A model generated the notes under the pieces. The model did no database searches. It saw only the letters and a program-made list of their open reading frames with translations, and had not been told where the DNA came from. From positions 35,077,522 to 35,141,521 of the forward strand of contig JAHLJT010000631.1 of assembly GCA_031308135.1 (NCBI GenBank): a stretch of DNA of 64,000 bases. Reading direction: 5' to 3'. Made by a program: the position numbers and the translations under genes. Of this stretch, positions 47,720-60,159 are shown piece after piece (position 1 is the first letter of the stretch; each line of letters starts with the position of its first letter). Source of the stretch: Acheta domesticus. Lineage: Eukaryota; Arthropoda; Insecta; Orthoptera; Gryllidae.

Positions 47720-49430
47720 TTAGACATTCTCTATGAGCTGGTAGACTAGTCCTTGCAAAACTGTCCCTTTCATTGTAGCTCTTTCGAGCTTTGATTTTGC
47801 CATTTAATCTCGTGACTTTCCTGTATCAGGTATCATGACCAGGTGTATCGTAGATGTAACATATTGATTCATTATTAAATGAAGTCACTGTGTTCCCTAT
47901 CGTGGAGAACGTGTTTTGCGCCTGTGGAGTTGCACGGAGTTCTTCGGGTGGGTGGGACGTTGAATGCTTGAAGCACTTTTGGGAGCCTCTTGCCGCCGCC
48001 ATCCCGTCGGCTTCTTCCTTGCGAGACTCGTGTTTTCTGCCGATCTCACGAGCGGAAGACTCTCAGGTTGTGAGAACCAAACGGTGAGTGACAGAAGGTG
48101 TACATCAATAGGTAATTCGTTGGTAGCAAGAAATTACGTGACGTTTGGATAATCCGTATATAAGGATCAGTTATTTCAATGAATTGCAAAAATAAAATGT
48201 TCTGCTTGTAGCCGCAGTGCCGTTGATAATAAAAGAACTATAATATTATTTTAATTGTAGGGTGGTTGAATTATGGAGAAGTTTGCAGTTTGTTTTGGGG
48301 GGAGACTTTTGTTGTTCATATTAGAAGGATTGCGTACCCATGCAAGATCCGCCACTTGTGGAAACCGGACCCCTCTCTCTTTCATCTTTATCTCCTTGAA
48401 GGTGAAAATACGTCAATGAAAAGTGTTTTAATGGAGTTCGAGATACTGCACGTTTCTGAATTCGTCTTCCTTACAATATCAGATGTGTGGAGGGGTTTAT
48501 CCATAAGATCTGAACTTCCAAAATGTAATAGAATGTCCGAAAATATCTTATTTTGTAGAATAATGGCATGGTGTATTACGAGTATAACTGAACCACTTTG
48601 GCCTCGAAATCCAGATTTTAAGGCGCTAGGATGCACTGTTAAAGAGTTATGCAAGATCAGTGAGGCCAAACAATCCGTTCTGCAGGCCGTGAGTGTCAGG
48701 TACCTGATTAAAACTTTTGCATATGTTAATTTTTATGTAGTAAAATTGCAATTCATTGCAACGTAAATTTCTTTTCTTTTTGACACCCCAATGGAAACGA
48801 TTGGTTGGGTGCGAGAGCTGCGAAATGTGCCGTATGTGTCCAAAAAGAGGCCTTTCCCCCCCCCCCAAGAACATTGGCACAAGAATATGGAGACTTACTA
48901 GGCGAACATCTGAAAGAGAAAGAAAATTGTCGTCTCTTTCAAAAATGGTCTGTGAATTTTCAAACATTGTTAAATGGATAGATATTGTCTCTGGCATCTC
49001 GCCTAGGATCTGCTAGAATAATAATTGCAGCGAATTAGCAGTTCAGGATAAAAAAAACATTGCAAGGAATGACATACAAAGTGTATTCGAAGTTTTCCGA
49101 AATGTTCCTGCAAAAACTGAAGAGGGCTACGTTCGAAAAAATACGATGAACCTATGCCACCAGGGTTGAAAATATGTAGTTTTTTTAATTGGACCAGCAG
49201 TTTGTTTGGGGGCTTATTTGGCTATTTTTAAGTTTTGTTATTTTATTTGAAAAATAAAATAAAATGTTTAAAATATGTTTTGCTATTTTATGAATTTTTA
49301 CTCTAAAAACCAGTGTTATTTTAAATCGGTACTTTCTTTGTTTCTCTCCAGCTGGGGTGGGTTTATCCAACGCTGTGCCCCTCCGAATGAAGTAGTTCGT
49401 GGCTTTCCCTCTTCTCTTCAGTGTAACTGG
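47720..49430. other. AT-rich DNA; 166-codon open frame of unknown significance
   Basis: The plus-strand frame 48266-48766 is the longest non-GC-rich one here except 52823-53329. It is not similar to any family I know, and a frame of this length is expected about once by chance in 64 kb. A 12-C run lies near 48858. Confidence 0.35.
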
Positions 49431-49439
49431 ACCGATGGC

Positions 49440-49640
49440 TGTTCATTGAGCCCACAGGCGGCGTTTGGCGGCGGCAGCGCGCGGTAAGGGCGGGCGGGCT
49501 CATCCACGCCCTTCGCCCACGCCCCTCGCCCACGCCCCTCGCCCACGCCCCTCGCCCACGCCCCTCGCCCACGCCCCTTGCCCCCGCTCCCCGCCCCCGC
49601 CCCCCGCCCCTCGCCCACGCCCGCAGGCGCATTCCACATC
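49440..49640. repeat. 12-bp C-rich minisatellite in GC island
   Basis: CACGCCCCTCGC repeats about seven times at 49505-49590 and then degenerates. The plus strand is C-rich, so the minus strand is G-rich. Confidence 0.85.
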
Positions 49641-49649
49641 CTCTCTCGT

Positions 49650-50805
49650 CGCTTTCGGCTCCGTCTTTGTCAATGCGCACAATTTGCATCTGTGTAACGG
49701 GATGTCGGATTTGCGATATTTTACGTTTGCGCTGGGAGGTAATCGAAGCCGCCTTCCCGTTAGAGATCCTTGCTTCGAGGAACCGGTACTTTGGCTTCGG
49801 ATGGGCTGAGACGTCCCAAAAGCTATTATCATTAAGGAATGAAGATTGTTCCGTGCCGGCTTTGGATTCTCCAAGTGCGCCTCCGTTGATGATCGTATAA
49901 ATTGTGCTTCGGACTTGAGGCCGAATGCCGTTGTTGGGAGCCCCGAAGCCTCGCGGGGTCCCAAGGTCGCGTGCTTTTGCATTAACACCTGAATTCGTGG
50001 GGCACTGCTCTCTGGCAGAATAACCAAGGAAACGCCTCTAAGGTTTTACGAGGAGTCGAATAAAATAGGTCTTATCAATACTTGTGAGTTGTAATTCTTT
50101 GTAGTGAAATGATCTCTTGAGTTGTATCGAAGTACTGAGTGCCTTTTTTTATTTTTCCGACATCCGACAAGAGAGGCGTCCACACATTTCTTTTATGTTT
50201 AATGTTGATTCTCAATTGATTATTTTTTATGTACTGCGGCTGAGGATGAAAGAACAACCCAACTGGTTGTTTAAACTTTCTTTTTATTTAGAACTTGCAT
50301 TGTAGAAATTTTCAACCCCCAAGAATGTATTTAAAACTGTTTAAAACATGGGCGACGTCACATTCAACTAGCACTTACTCTTATATGGAAATCTACTAAT
50401 CTGCGTTCGTCGTCACTCGCTCTTAGAACACTCCCTATCCACTAATCAAAGAAAATGCGGTTTCATTTGATGCGTCGCAGGTTGCAGTACTTTGGTTCCG
50501 TCTTTATAGCATTTACATTAATCGTTACTTGATTAATCAGATTAACGATAATTAAACCTCTTGTTTTTGTAATAAAACAAACAAATATTCTCATCGATAC
50601 CCTTTCATGTAAGTTTCTTCGCGCGCTATTGAACGAACCGATCAACTATAATATGTTTCAATTTCTTTTATTATGAACTTGAAAAGCAGAAATAAAATGT
50701 TTAACATGAAAATCCTGTTCGCAGTAGCTACGCTAAGCTAAGCTATGGTCTATGGCCTTATAATAATCGCCGCACACTTTGGGAGAAAGTAAGCCGGTAA
50801 TCGAC
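49650..50805. other. Mixed then AT-rich DNA, nothing recognised
   Basis: 49650-50060 has balanced composition with a TTGGGAGCCCCGAAGCCTCG block, possibly a decayed repeat. The rest is AT-rich. Confidence 0.35.
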
Positions 50806-50809
50806 TACG

Positions 50810-51130
50810 GCAAAAATGTTGCACGGAAGTGGGCGAGGAGCGCGGCGGTGCGAGCGAGGGCGGAGGGACGGGGCTTGGGGCAGTCAGGTCGAGTCGCTCC
50901 GCCGCCGCCGGCGACGGATTACGTGTGAAGTCACGCGAAGGCGTGACGGGCGGCGGCCGCCCCCGCCACGCGATAATCGCCGCCGCCGCCGCCGGTAGCG
51001 CCGCCCCCGGTAGGGCCCGTGACATCGCCATGGCCGACCGCCGTGCGCCGCTTCCCCTCTCCGGCTTCGCCCCCGGCCGGCCTCCGAGCGGTCACCTGGG
51101 TCGACTGGCGCTCTACAGCAGTGCTGTCAA
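50810..51130. other. CpG island
   Basis: CpG-dense with CGCCGCCGCCGCCGG near 50980. GGTCACCTGGGTCGACTGG follows. It ends before a 14-T run. Confidence 0.6.
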
Positions 51131-51189
51131 TCTAATAAGGAACCTTCGTTTTCAAACATTATTTTTTTTTTTTTTTCGTGAGAGGAACT

Positions 51190-51925
51190 GACTGTGAATC
51201 CACTGCAAATTGCGATTCCTAAGTATGATTGTGATACGATGAAGAACGTTATCAATGGAAAATTCGCGGTACATTGGATATCTCAAAAGAACTCATGAGT
51301 CGGTCAATGAGTCTTGAAAATTATTTGAGAATTTCTTAAGAACGAAGGGCATTCAAAACATCTATTGCAAGATGAATTTATGTCGAAAGACTTTCAGAAT
51401 GAACCAAATATTAGTTGTAATATGGAACATTCATTATAATGCATTAATTAACCCGAATTCAGATCATTTCTACCATTTATCTTAATATATTAATTATGTA
51501 TACCATTTATTCTTAATATTAATATCTAATTTATCTTATATTATCTGATATATCTATCATTCATCTTGATATATAATTTCTTCCATGTACGTAAATATAT
51601 TAAAATACATTTATGTAGCAACTACAGAAAGTGAGCCTCGTGTGTAGAAATTAAATGAATGGGAGCGGGAATTTTGAAATGAAATGAACGCTAAAAGTGT
51701 TTCCATGTGAGTTTTATTTATTTTTCAGTATCTCGCAATGCATGTGAACATACAAGAACTTCATCTTGGGACCATTCGCAGTATGTAAGACAGCAAGCCT
51801 TATTGATTCATATGGTGTGAGTGTTGTTTACTTTGCACCACTCGGAATGCGCTACCTTGACGTTCCGGCCAGAGAAACTTTCGAATCAGTCACCGGTAAA
51901 CGGAAGAAGTGGTATCCTCGAACGA
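51190..51925. other. AT-rich DNA with TATAT-rich stretch
   Basis: 51480-51600 is dense in TTAATAT/TATCTTAT motifs. Nothing else. Confidence 0.4.
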
Positions 51926-51929
51926 GTGC

Positions 51930-52200
51930 TGTTGTCGACCGGCTTATAGGCTGCCGCGGAGCCTTGCCGGGATTCGCCGGTGCTCCGCGGTGAGCTCTTA
52001 ATATCGTGTGGATCTCCCGGCGCCCGTGGTTGCGGGGGCGGGGCGGGCGGCGGGTCCGCTCGTGACTTCCGCGGGCGGCGGCGTGGGCGGGGCGGCGCTC
52101 TCGTGCGGCGAAGAGGCGCGCCCCGCCCCCTCCAGCTCTCGTCGCCGCGCAGCGCTTCCTTTGTCTTGCCGTCGATGAAGCTCGCACTCACCGCTTCTTC
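51930..52200. other. CpG island
   Basis: G-rich centre (GGGGGCGGGGCGGGCGGCGG, 52034-52053) and CpG-dense flanks. Confidence 0.6.
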
Positions 52201-52209
52201 GTAATGTGT

Positions 52210-53380
52210 AACTCGTGTCATTTGTACCATTGCTTCTTCATTTCCAGTATGAAATGCCAGCGCGTGTTACTTATCTCGGAAAGATGTACTGTTTCTCGGT
52301 ACAGTTTTTCCTTACGATGAATTTTCAAGGTATTTTATTTTACCCGCAGTTTCTTGATGATATCTTGAGTTGAATATTAATATTAAACAAGAACTTCGAT
52401 AATTCTAATATTTTTATTTTTTACTTTATATCGTTGAGAGTTTTCAGTGCTCTTTCACTTCCCCGCACAGTAAATCAGACCCATCTTTTATTGCTCTTAT
52501 CGGAAACTCAAGGCTCGATAAGCCCATCTGTTCGGAAACTGTAAGACTTCCTATTTCTTGTCAGGTGGCTGAATTGATGTTTCGCTGCTTTTCTTTTGGT
52601 CTCTGTGAAGTGTTGTCAATATGGCCTGATAGGAAGAAAATTCTGAAATCATTAGATCAACCCATCAAATCATTGTTCAAAGATACTCTCGAAGATAGAA
52701 ACTTTGGAAAATTGTTGGAACTGGAAACCTCTCTCCACATTACCACGAGAAACTCCTTTCTGCTTGACTTAATCAGGCCACTGATCTACTTCCACCATTG
52801 TAACTAGTCGGGCATTGGCTGCTTGCGGAATTCTTTTCTGCTACGGGTCGTTGATTTCTTGCCGATGTTTAGAAATTTCTATAAATACCACGCCAACCTA
52901 AATACAAGAAGTACAGTCTGCTGCTCCTTCGGTACTAAGCTAGGATTGTGGAAAAATACGCTTGGCATTAATCCATCAAAAGAAAAGAAATGTCAGTATA
53001 TCCCGTATCATCTAAATCTGTGCTTCACAGCCTTTGACCCGCGAGGGCTCATTTGGAAGTCCGTGCATTATTCAAGAATAATTCTAAAGAAAATATCCAT
53101 ATTATTTATTATTGTAACTCATTTCTTTTGGTTCGATCTAATAACTAATAAGGTGTTCCCTCAAATAAAAATAGCAAAACGAATCTCCCGGAAAGAAATG
53201 TTAAGAAACTTCGATATAAATCAACATTCCTTCGCTCATAAGATGGTAAAACCAAGAAGAACTTCTGAATTCCCTCTCTATTCGCAACGTCCACATCTCT
53301 TGAGGGATGCGGCACTGAAGTGGTTGTGAGAAGTAGTGACAGCACTAACCTTCTCGCATTGTTCCTAAATAGTGCCATTT
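52210..53380. other. AT-rich DNA with two adjacent open frames of unknown significance
   Basis: Plus-strand frames 52565-52807 (80 codons) and 52823-53329 (168 codons) are adjacent but in different frames. They share a short RNSFLL string that looks coincidental. No known domain, and no splice sites consistent with one gene were identified. Listed because 168 codons is near the upper end of chance for this composition. Confidence 0.3.
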
Positions 53381-53384
53381 TCGA

Positions 53385-53697
53385 AAATTATAAGGTGGAC
53401 GGACTGACAGAAGGACGGACGGGCAGACAGATGGACGGACAAACGCAAGGACAAACGGACGGACGGTGAGGACGACTAATGGACGGATGGACAGAGCGAC
53501 AGGCAGACCCTTGACGTATATCGATTTTTCGATATCAAAACCCTCAAAACTTGGATTCTCAGTACACAACGTGTTAGAGGAAGAAATTTACTAAATGTAC
53601 AAGGACAAGATTTATCCACTTTTTCGTTTCCATGGCCGGGTAATCAGAATTTTTCGTCGAAAATGCACGATTACAACACGCTTCTTACGAAGGGTAG
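53385..53697 (-). repeat. Dispersed repeat family A, copy 4, with GGAC tetranucleotide expansion
   Basis: The reverse strand reads CCCTTCGTAAGAAG at its start, then GTGGATAAATCTTG, CTTCCTCTAACACG and TTGATATCGAAAAATCG. It then enters a (GTCC)n-rich tract (plus strand GGACGGAC, 53396-53470). It is more complete at the 5' side than copies 1 and 3. The GTCC expansion is only hinted at in copy 3. Confidence 0.8.
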
Positions 53698-53714
53698 GAA
53701 GTAAACAGTAACTC

Positions 53715-54540
53715 GATTGTCTGTGCCGCCTGAATGCGTTCGTTATGTGTGGAGGCGTTTGCCACTGGGAACGCGCTGGGATGGCCGGGCGGGCGGGGGT
53801 CGCCGTCCGCCAGATGGCATCGCGCGAGCCCGTCCGGGGCGGTGGCCGCGGGGGCGGAGACCTGGCCCGCCAGCGCCTTGCTGTGCGCCCACGCCGCGTT
53901 CGGCGCTCGAGAAATATAGCCGGCAGCCATTCTGTGCCGGTGCCGCCCAACCCAAATCTTCTCCGTTCCACCTCATCCCCCCGCACCCCCTCCCTCACGC
54001 AGTTCCCAACGTTCTGCCCCGCGCACCTCAAACATGCCCACCCCGCTGTCTCAGCCGTCGCGTCCCCTGCCCCCCCTCTATCCGCCACGCCACGCCCTCA
54101 CCGCCCTACCACGCCCTCCGCCCCGCCCATCCCTCCCCGTCCACCTCTTTCCCCGCCCAGCAGTTCGGACCGTCTCACCCGCCCCGTTGCCCGCAGCGTC
54201 CCCGACACTCCGCTCCGCGCACCTACCACGCCCGCCCCGCCCCGCCCCGCCCCGCCCCGCCCCGCCCCGCCCCGCCGCCCGCACTCCGCCCCCAGCCTGC
54301 TCTCACCCCCCCCTTCCCCTTACCATGCTTCCCGGGCACCCCCTTCCATCCTCCACCCCCACCTCACCCGCACCGTCCCTATTCCCGATACTCCTCCCGC
54401 CACCCCCTGCCCATCGGCGGTTCATGCCTTTTTGTGGCGCGGGACCGCCTCGTTTCCTTTCAGTCGTAGCACCATACCGAGCGGGGGTGGGGGCAGGCGG
54501 ATTGGGCTATCGCGTGCCGTGCCCTGAGACCAGGTAATGG
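53715..54540. other. C-rich CpG island with (CCCCG)n run
   Basis: 53720-53940 is mixed CpG-rich. 53950-54460 is extremely C-rich and G-poor on the plus strand. At 54230-54275, CCCCG repeats about nine times. The overlapping 250-260-codon open frames (Pro/Ser/Arg-rich) come from this composition. Confidence 0.75.
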
Positions 54541-54549
54541 TTATTCCCG

Positions 54550-55540
54550 AAGCGTGTCTCGCCCGCTCGCGCTCTTTCACAAGCCATTTTTTTCTTCTTC
54601 AGTGTTCGGAGGTCGTTCGCAGTTCTCACTTCCCGAATAAATTACCCGACTGGTGAACGACCGCTGGGCGGGCTTTAACACACAAAATCACTTATATACT
54701 GTAGTATCGCTGCCTGGACTAAGTTCTAACATCGTCTGTTCTTTGTATTCTTTTCATGACCTCTACATAGTTCGTATTGCATTAATAAAGTGCTGGTTCA
54801 GAATTTTGTTTTTATTATTCATCTGAAAGTGAACCATTGTCACTTGTGTTACTCCTTCATGCTTTCTTGTGTGATTCATTTCAAAGTTTTGGAACGTACT
54901 ACAGTTCAGGATTTCGTAGGTAAGGGTTCATTTCACAGGCGTCTCTGCCTTGGGCTTCATTTACTTGATGGCAAATACGAAAGATATATTTTTTCTCTTT
55001 ATTTACTAGATAGGCAATTAATAGTTAATAACAATTGTTATTAATTTAGGTATTTTACATCTCGCGGAAATTGAATAAAATATTAGTCTCAGACAATGTA
55101 CTACCGCCTCGTGCGTTGTCTGATTAGTCTGTAAGTGTGACGTCAAAGGTGTCCCTCCGCCAGAAGGCATTTGGGGCCTTCTAGTGCAAATGCTCTTCCG
55201 TCGCTGCGCGGCAGCCTTTGCACCGCAGAGTGACCGAGCGAGCCGAGCACATTTTTACACCTTTCACTTCATATTTGTCAAGTCTACAGTTTTTTGATGC
55301 ATTGTGGAGAGAATTTAAATCCATCAAATATTTGTAGAAAATGACGTTAAATTGATAGAAGCGCGCAATTAAAAGAAACGAAGATTATACCATACCCTGT
55401 TGGACAGACGATACGTTTATACATGTCGGAAGAAGTGAACTTTATTATTGTGGCGTTGTGCGCTTCTTCACGGTGTAACAGAGTCCGTCGAAACTATTGC
55501 AAGGGTTGAGAATATGTTGCCATATTCCACAGCGCCAAGA
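54550..55540. other. AT-rich DNA, nothing recognised
   Basis: No elements were seen. 55150-55245 is slightly GC-richer. Confidence 0.4.
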
Positions 55541-55544
55541 GACT

Positions 55545-55790
55545 CGGGGCGGAGTACGAAGGGGCACCGCTACGTCATTAATTTGGCTGGCGGCGCCGCC
55601 CTCGCGGTGGGCGTGAGCACGGGCGCGGGCGCGGGCCGTCACGGCTCGCTGCCGGCGCGCCCTCGCCCGCTCCGCCCCCACCCACGCCCCTCACCGTGCC
55701 CACGCCCGCGATGAAAGATGTCCCGATCGCCGCCCGCCCCTCAACCCTCGGCGGATGTCCGTCAGCAGGCAGCCTCCGAGCGATTGCCTT
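55545..55790. other. CpG island with ATTAAT core
   Basis: CTACGTCATTAATTTGGCTG at its left edge precedes CpG-dense sequence including GGGCGCGGGCGCGGGC. Confidence 0.55.
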
Positions 55791-55825
55791 TCTGCTTAGC
55801 TTCAAACTCTGGCCCATCCAAGTGG

Positions 55826-55935
55826 AGTTTGTGGTGGATAATGCCGGTTCGCGACGGGGCTTCGGGGTTTTCGTTATCATCCCAAACAGTCTAAATCATT
55901 CGTTCCATATCAACCTCATATACGTCAAATCATAA
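55826..55935 (+). repeat. SINE-like repeat family D, copy 1 (truncated)
   Basis: AAGTGGAGTTTGTGGTGGAT and GCCGGTTCGCGACGGGGCTT correspond to the copy at 56085-56340. The 3' part has scattered CATTCCAT-type blocks. Confidence 0.65.
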
Positions 55936-56084
55936 ATTCAGCCTGGATATCTGGAATTATATAAGGTGCTTAGGACGCCTTATTAATAGAACCTTGTAGA
56001 AACAGCAAAATGTTATCCGGAAATAATTCAACATATTGCGTGGAAACATCTGCATTCACATTCGCGTTAAGGCAAGGACCTTTG

Positions 56085-56340
56085 AAGGCTGTGAGGGGAG
56101 GGGCGTCCCACGGTGAAGTGGCCAGATCTCTCTCCTTCCACCTCTGGGTGTCAGGGTTCAAATGATGGTCGATGCATGTCGAATTTGTGGTGGACGAATC
56201 GGTTCGCGGTAGGTTTTCTCAGGGTGTCCCCGTTTCCCATGCCTCTTATTCCATCATTGCTCCTCCATCATTTAAACCAAGTTACTAACGTCATCCATCC
56301 CTTGAAACCATTCACCTCACATACGGCGAAAGCTTGAAAA
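56085..56340 (+). repeat. SINE-like repeat family D, copy 2
   Basis: TCGAATTTGTGGTGGACG and ATCGGTTCGCGG match copy 1. Upstream, GTGGCCAGATCTC (A-box-like) and GGGTTCAAATG at 56154 (B-box-like) are about 35 bp apart, the spacing of a tRNA-type Pol III promoter. This suggests a tRNA-derived SINE. The 3' tail is not clear. Confidence 0.55.
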
Positions 56341-56349
56341 CTAGAATCA

Positions 56350-57680
56350 TAATAAATAATATATCTAGAGGGTGCAGTAAGGAAAGTCGTTTGCGAGAGT
56401 CTCTCTGATTCCAGCAAACTAAACTCTTGCATGTTCAAGGAAACCTTACTGAAAGACCTCTCCTACTAAACGACCACTCCTCTTGACGACCGATTTTTCC
56501 TAAAACTGACACTAAAACCCGTGTGTTGTATTAATCGTAATCCGGTAAACAGACCTGTTTAATTTTGGCCCCAAAATGATGCATGAATAGCAATTCCTGG
56601 TGATTGGCTGCGGCCTTTTTAGTGTTATTAAAACGCAAATTACTGAAACCACGTTTGTCCGATTGAATAACGAGATGGTTATCTGATCTTTGAGATCAGG
56701 GAACTTACGGATATCTTGCAACCTCAGGTGAACTTTCACGAAGGCGTGCAGTCGATTTTATGTAAGTATGTGGCTGACTATTACGAAAGAACCAATCACA
56801 GAGCTCACTAACGATATTTTTAGCGTCGCAAATTGTGCACAAAACACATGTGTTTTGTAGAAACATTGTTTATTGTAGATATTCGAGACTAGGACGAATT
56901 TTATTCCACCATAAGCTGAAAGTGTGTCCAGTATTTGCCTTCGCCAGCAGTGCACGAGGGCACTCCGTGCATCTGTAAGCTTCACCTGGTCTCTCTAGCG
57001 CAGTGCTGGCGGCGCGGGTGTCTTGTTACCGTCGCGGATGCGATCATGTGAAGCGCTTGTGTACTGATATCGGATACACGCGCGCGTTGTTTCCAACATG
57101 ATAAGCGAGCCTGAGCGGCACGGTCTCTGCAGTCGCGTGCACGGGTAATGTTGCCAGTGTTTATTGGGCTATGTCTTCGGGCGCAGCCACATTAGATACA
57201 ATTTGCTTATAAACATAAAAGAAGAAATACTTGGAACTTTTGGTAAATGAGAGATCAACGAACTATTACCGGCGCACGTCATCTCTTAAATACACAAATA
57301 CAAAATTGATATCTTTATGGAATTGCGATTTGAGGCATTTTTATTAAACACTTTTCTCATGATTGTGTTTGGTAGTCTTGATTTAGAATATTCAAGAATT
57401 TTGATTGTACCCTACTGTTAAATTTAGAAAGGGATGTGTAGATAATACACTCTAGGATATCTTGTCTAGCATACTGCAGGAAAAATGTAGAATAGCGAGG
57501 CTGCGCGCTTGAAGGTAGACAAGCGGTTATAGAGGGCCATTGACCTCAAGGTCCATTGAACTTGTCCGCACTGGTGGTAAACTCATTCACCTAAATTACC
57601 TCCCTATTGGAATGTGTAGGTTTATAATGGAGGCCGAAGACGAACCAAAGTTGCAGTATATAATAGTGCGTACAAGAAAG
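56350..57680. other. AT-rich DNA, with a moderately GC-rich patch at 56985-57170
   Basis: The patch contains CpG and GGATGCGATCATGTGAAGCG but no recognisable element. The rest is unremarkable. Confidence 0.35.
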
Positions 57681-57684
57681 CGTA

Positions 57685-58010
57685 ATAAATGGATGCGTTA
57701 TCGTCCGCGGCAAATATCCCGATTGGTGTTTGGCGCGCGACGAAAGCGCCTGAATGGATGGCGGCGGCCGGCGCGACACGCGAAGCCACTTTGGGCGGCG
57801 GGGGCGGCGGCGGGGCGCGCGCCGGCCGTGTCGGCTGTCCCGCGCGCCCCATACGTCACCCTCCCTTTCCCCCTCCCCCACCCCACCCCGCCACAACCCC
57901 CCCAACGCTGCCTCCGCTGCGCTTCCCTGCTCGAAGGGGCCGCGCCGGAGAGAAGGGAATCTCTGGAACTCATTTTCGCTCGCCTGAATCGGCTCCTCCT
58001 TGGGGCCATT
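57685..58010. other. CpG island with C-rich tract
   Basis: 57740-57850 is G- and CpG-rich and 57860-57910 is C-rich, so strand bias switches in the middle. Open frames on both strands are compositional. Confidence 0.6.
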
Positions 58011-58014
58011 CAAA

Positions 58015-58665
58015 CAAATTCGTTGGCGTTTAAGTGGGGGGAGAGGGGGGTTGTCAACTGCGACAAAGCGAATTTATTCTCAGATTCAATATCATGTTAT
58101 TTTAAATGATATCATATTAAAGTATTATTTTGCATTTGGTTTTATATACTTAAGAGCAATATCACGTTTAAAGCTCTTTCGTTTCAGCCGGAGATGTTTA
58201 CAGACGTGTCTACAAACAAATGTGTCAATCGAATTCTTACTGATTTTTTCGGATCTTCCAAACTTCGTCGGCGCCTCCGGAAGGGCTAGTAGTGTATGAT
58301 GCTTTGCAATGCACCTGCAAAATACAAACCGCAAAGATATCAGTATGGGTGTACAACAGGTTTTGTTGCTGCTACTTCTAACGTGTGTCGTTGTTAATCA
58401 ATATTCCCGAATTAATAAGTGGATTGAAATTAATAAATGGATTGAATAAAATGAATAATTAAGGGTTAACTGTACTAGCTAATGAACATGCGGATAATTC
58501 AATGATTCATACAAATCTTCGGTCATTAACTTCTTTTCTGATATCCGTATTGTAGTAAACAAATACATTTTCTGATATTGTGATATTTATTTATGTTGGG
58601 TTAAATCCACATTACATGCCTTGGAGTTCTATTTGAGGATGTGAGTTTCAGGATCGTAACTGCAA
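58015..58665. other. AT-rich DNA, nothing recognised
   Basis: No element was seen. Confidence 0.4.
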
Positions 58666-58669
58666 CCAC

Positions 58670-58930
58670 CTACAAATTGTACCGCGCAGCGCCAGCGGCG
58701 GGCGGGGCGTGGGGGCGGTGCCGAGCGGAGCGGAGGGGCCAGCTGCGTCGGCGGATGAAAGCGCACCGTGCGAGCGAGGGGGCGGGGTCGATGGCTGGCG
58801 GCGGTGGCCGTCCGTCCGCGGACGCACGTGGACGACTCGACAGCCGTAAACTTTCCATTAGACGCCCTCCCCCCGGCGAAGAGAGCGGTGCGGTACCGCT
58901 GGGCGTCGCCTCTTGCGCAATTCACAGAAC
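58670..58930. other. CpG island
   Basis: G-rich plus strand with CGGAGCGGAGGGGCC and GGCGGCGGTGGCCG. No repeat period is evident. Confidence 0.6.
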
Positions 58931-58939
58931 AACTCACTA

Positions 58940-60150
58940 AAGCCGATGCCTTTCAGCTGCGATCCAATCGTCAACATATCGTCGGAATTTTTAATTATTT
59001 TCTCCTGTATACAGGAAAACTTGCTCAACACGGAACCTCAAGAGACCGGTATTTTTTTCTGTATTAAACAAGATTCCTCTTTATACAGTGTAATGCAGTA
59101 GAGCTTATGTTTAGCAGGACAATGATTCATTTTCACATGAAACAGATTTTCGCGTTATTCACGTTCCACATTGAGCAAGTTTTACTATTCCTATTATAGA
59201 AATGCATGTGTACCGTAAGCATTAAAACAAGTAATGTTTTACGCTTTCTTCGTTATTTGTATTGTGATGTACCGTATTGTCCAATCGAATTTGAAATAGA
59301 CTTTATTTCTAAAATGGGTTTGACATACGTGTATGAATTATTTCTTATTGTTTCATTATTTTTTATGGATTTACATGATAATGCGTGGCCTAAATGTTCG
59401 TGTCTGGCAATGATACCGATAAAGCGAATCGCGTAGTAAAGCTGTTCCTTCAAACGATACTGGCGTGAAAGAAACGCTCGCTGTCGTGCAGTAAAGGAGC
59501 GGATGAGAAGATAGCTCGAAGACGGATTGTTCTTTGTTTTTGCTAGGGAGTGTTGCCGTCATGTATTTATCACAATTATTTATTAGGCAGAGAAAAAGAA
59601 TGAATTCTGTCTGTAGTGTGAAATGGAAGTAAATTTGTTTACATCCCGCGACGCCTCGCACCACCGCCGCGGCCGCGTCCCGACCGACTCCACCTGTCCT
59701 CTCTGGGCGAAAATAGCTTTCATCATGGCTAGAAGTGCTCGATCTAATTGAGCTAGGTGTTTCTCTGAAATGTATCGTGAAAAACTTCAGTATAGTGCAG
59801 ATACATTCTATTTTGAGTTGTAGGAAGAGGATACTTTTCGAAATATTATGTGGACAGTCTTGTTTGAAGGTTGGAAGTGTAAAAGTGGCCAAGTACGTAG
59901 TAAAACTGTAATAAAAAAAAGCATTACCATCAAACATTCTATTTGACATAATACTTCCGTGCACATCACGGATGACGAATTACAGTCTCAATTGCTGTGG
60001 CCTTCGTATCATTGTATATTCAAAATTACTTAATCCGGAATGTGCAGTGACAGCGAAATGGGGTCGCGTTTAATTGAAGTAATGGTGAAGTGGGAGAGAG
60101 ATCCCTCTTTGACCAACAGAAACTTCACACGAACCGACGGGGCTCTTAAC
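58940..60150. other. AT-rich DNA with a 60-bp CpG-rich patch
   Basis: The patch is at 59640-59700. A 197-codon minus-strand open frame (59371-59964) has no recognisable domain and crosses the patch. Confidence 0.4.
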
Positions 60151-60159
60151 CCTGATCCA

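Noticed and set aside
48266..48766. 166-codon plus-strand open frame in AT-rich DNA
   Set aside because: No recognisable motif. A rough stop-frequency estimate gives about one frame of this length by chance in 64 kb over six frames. A protein search with a significant hit would reverse this.
52823..53329. 168-codon plus-strand open frame
   Set aside because: Same reasoning; it has no known domain and no convincing splice partner. The neighbouring 80-codon frame is in a different phase.
53717..54537. 250-260-codon open frames
   Set aside because: C-rich low-complexity DNA with three plus-strand frames open at once.
59371..59964. 197-codon minus-strand open frame
   Set aside because: No domain, biased composition, and it crosses a CpG patch; probably chance.
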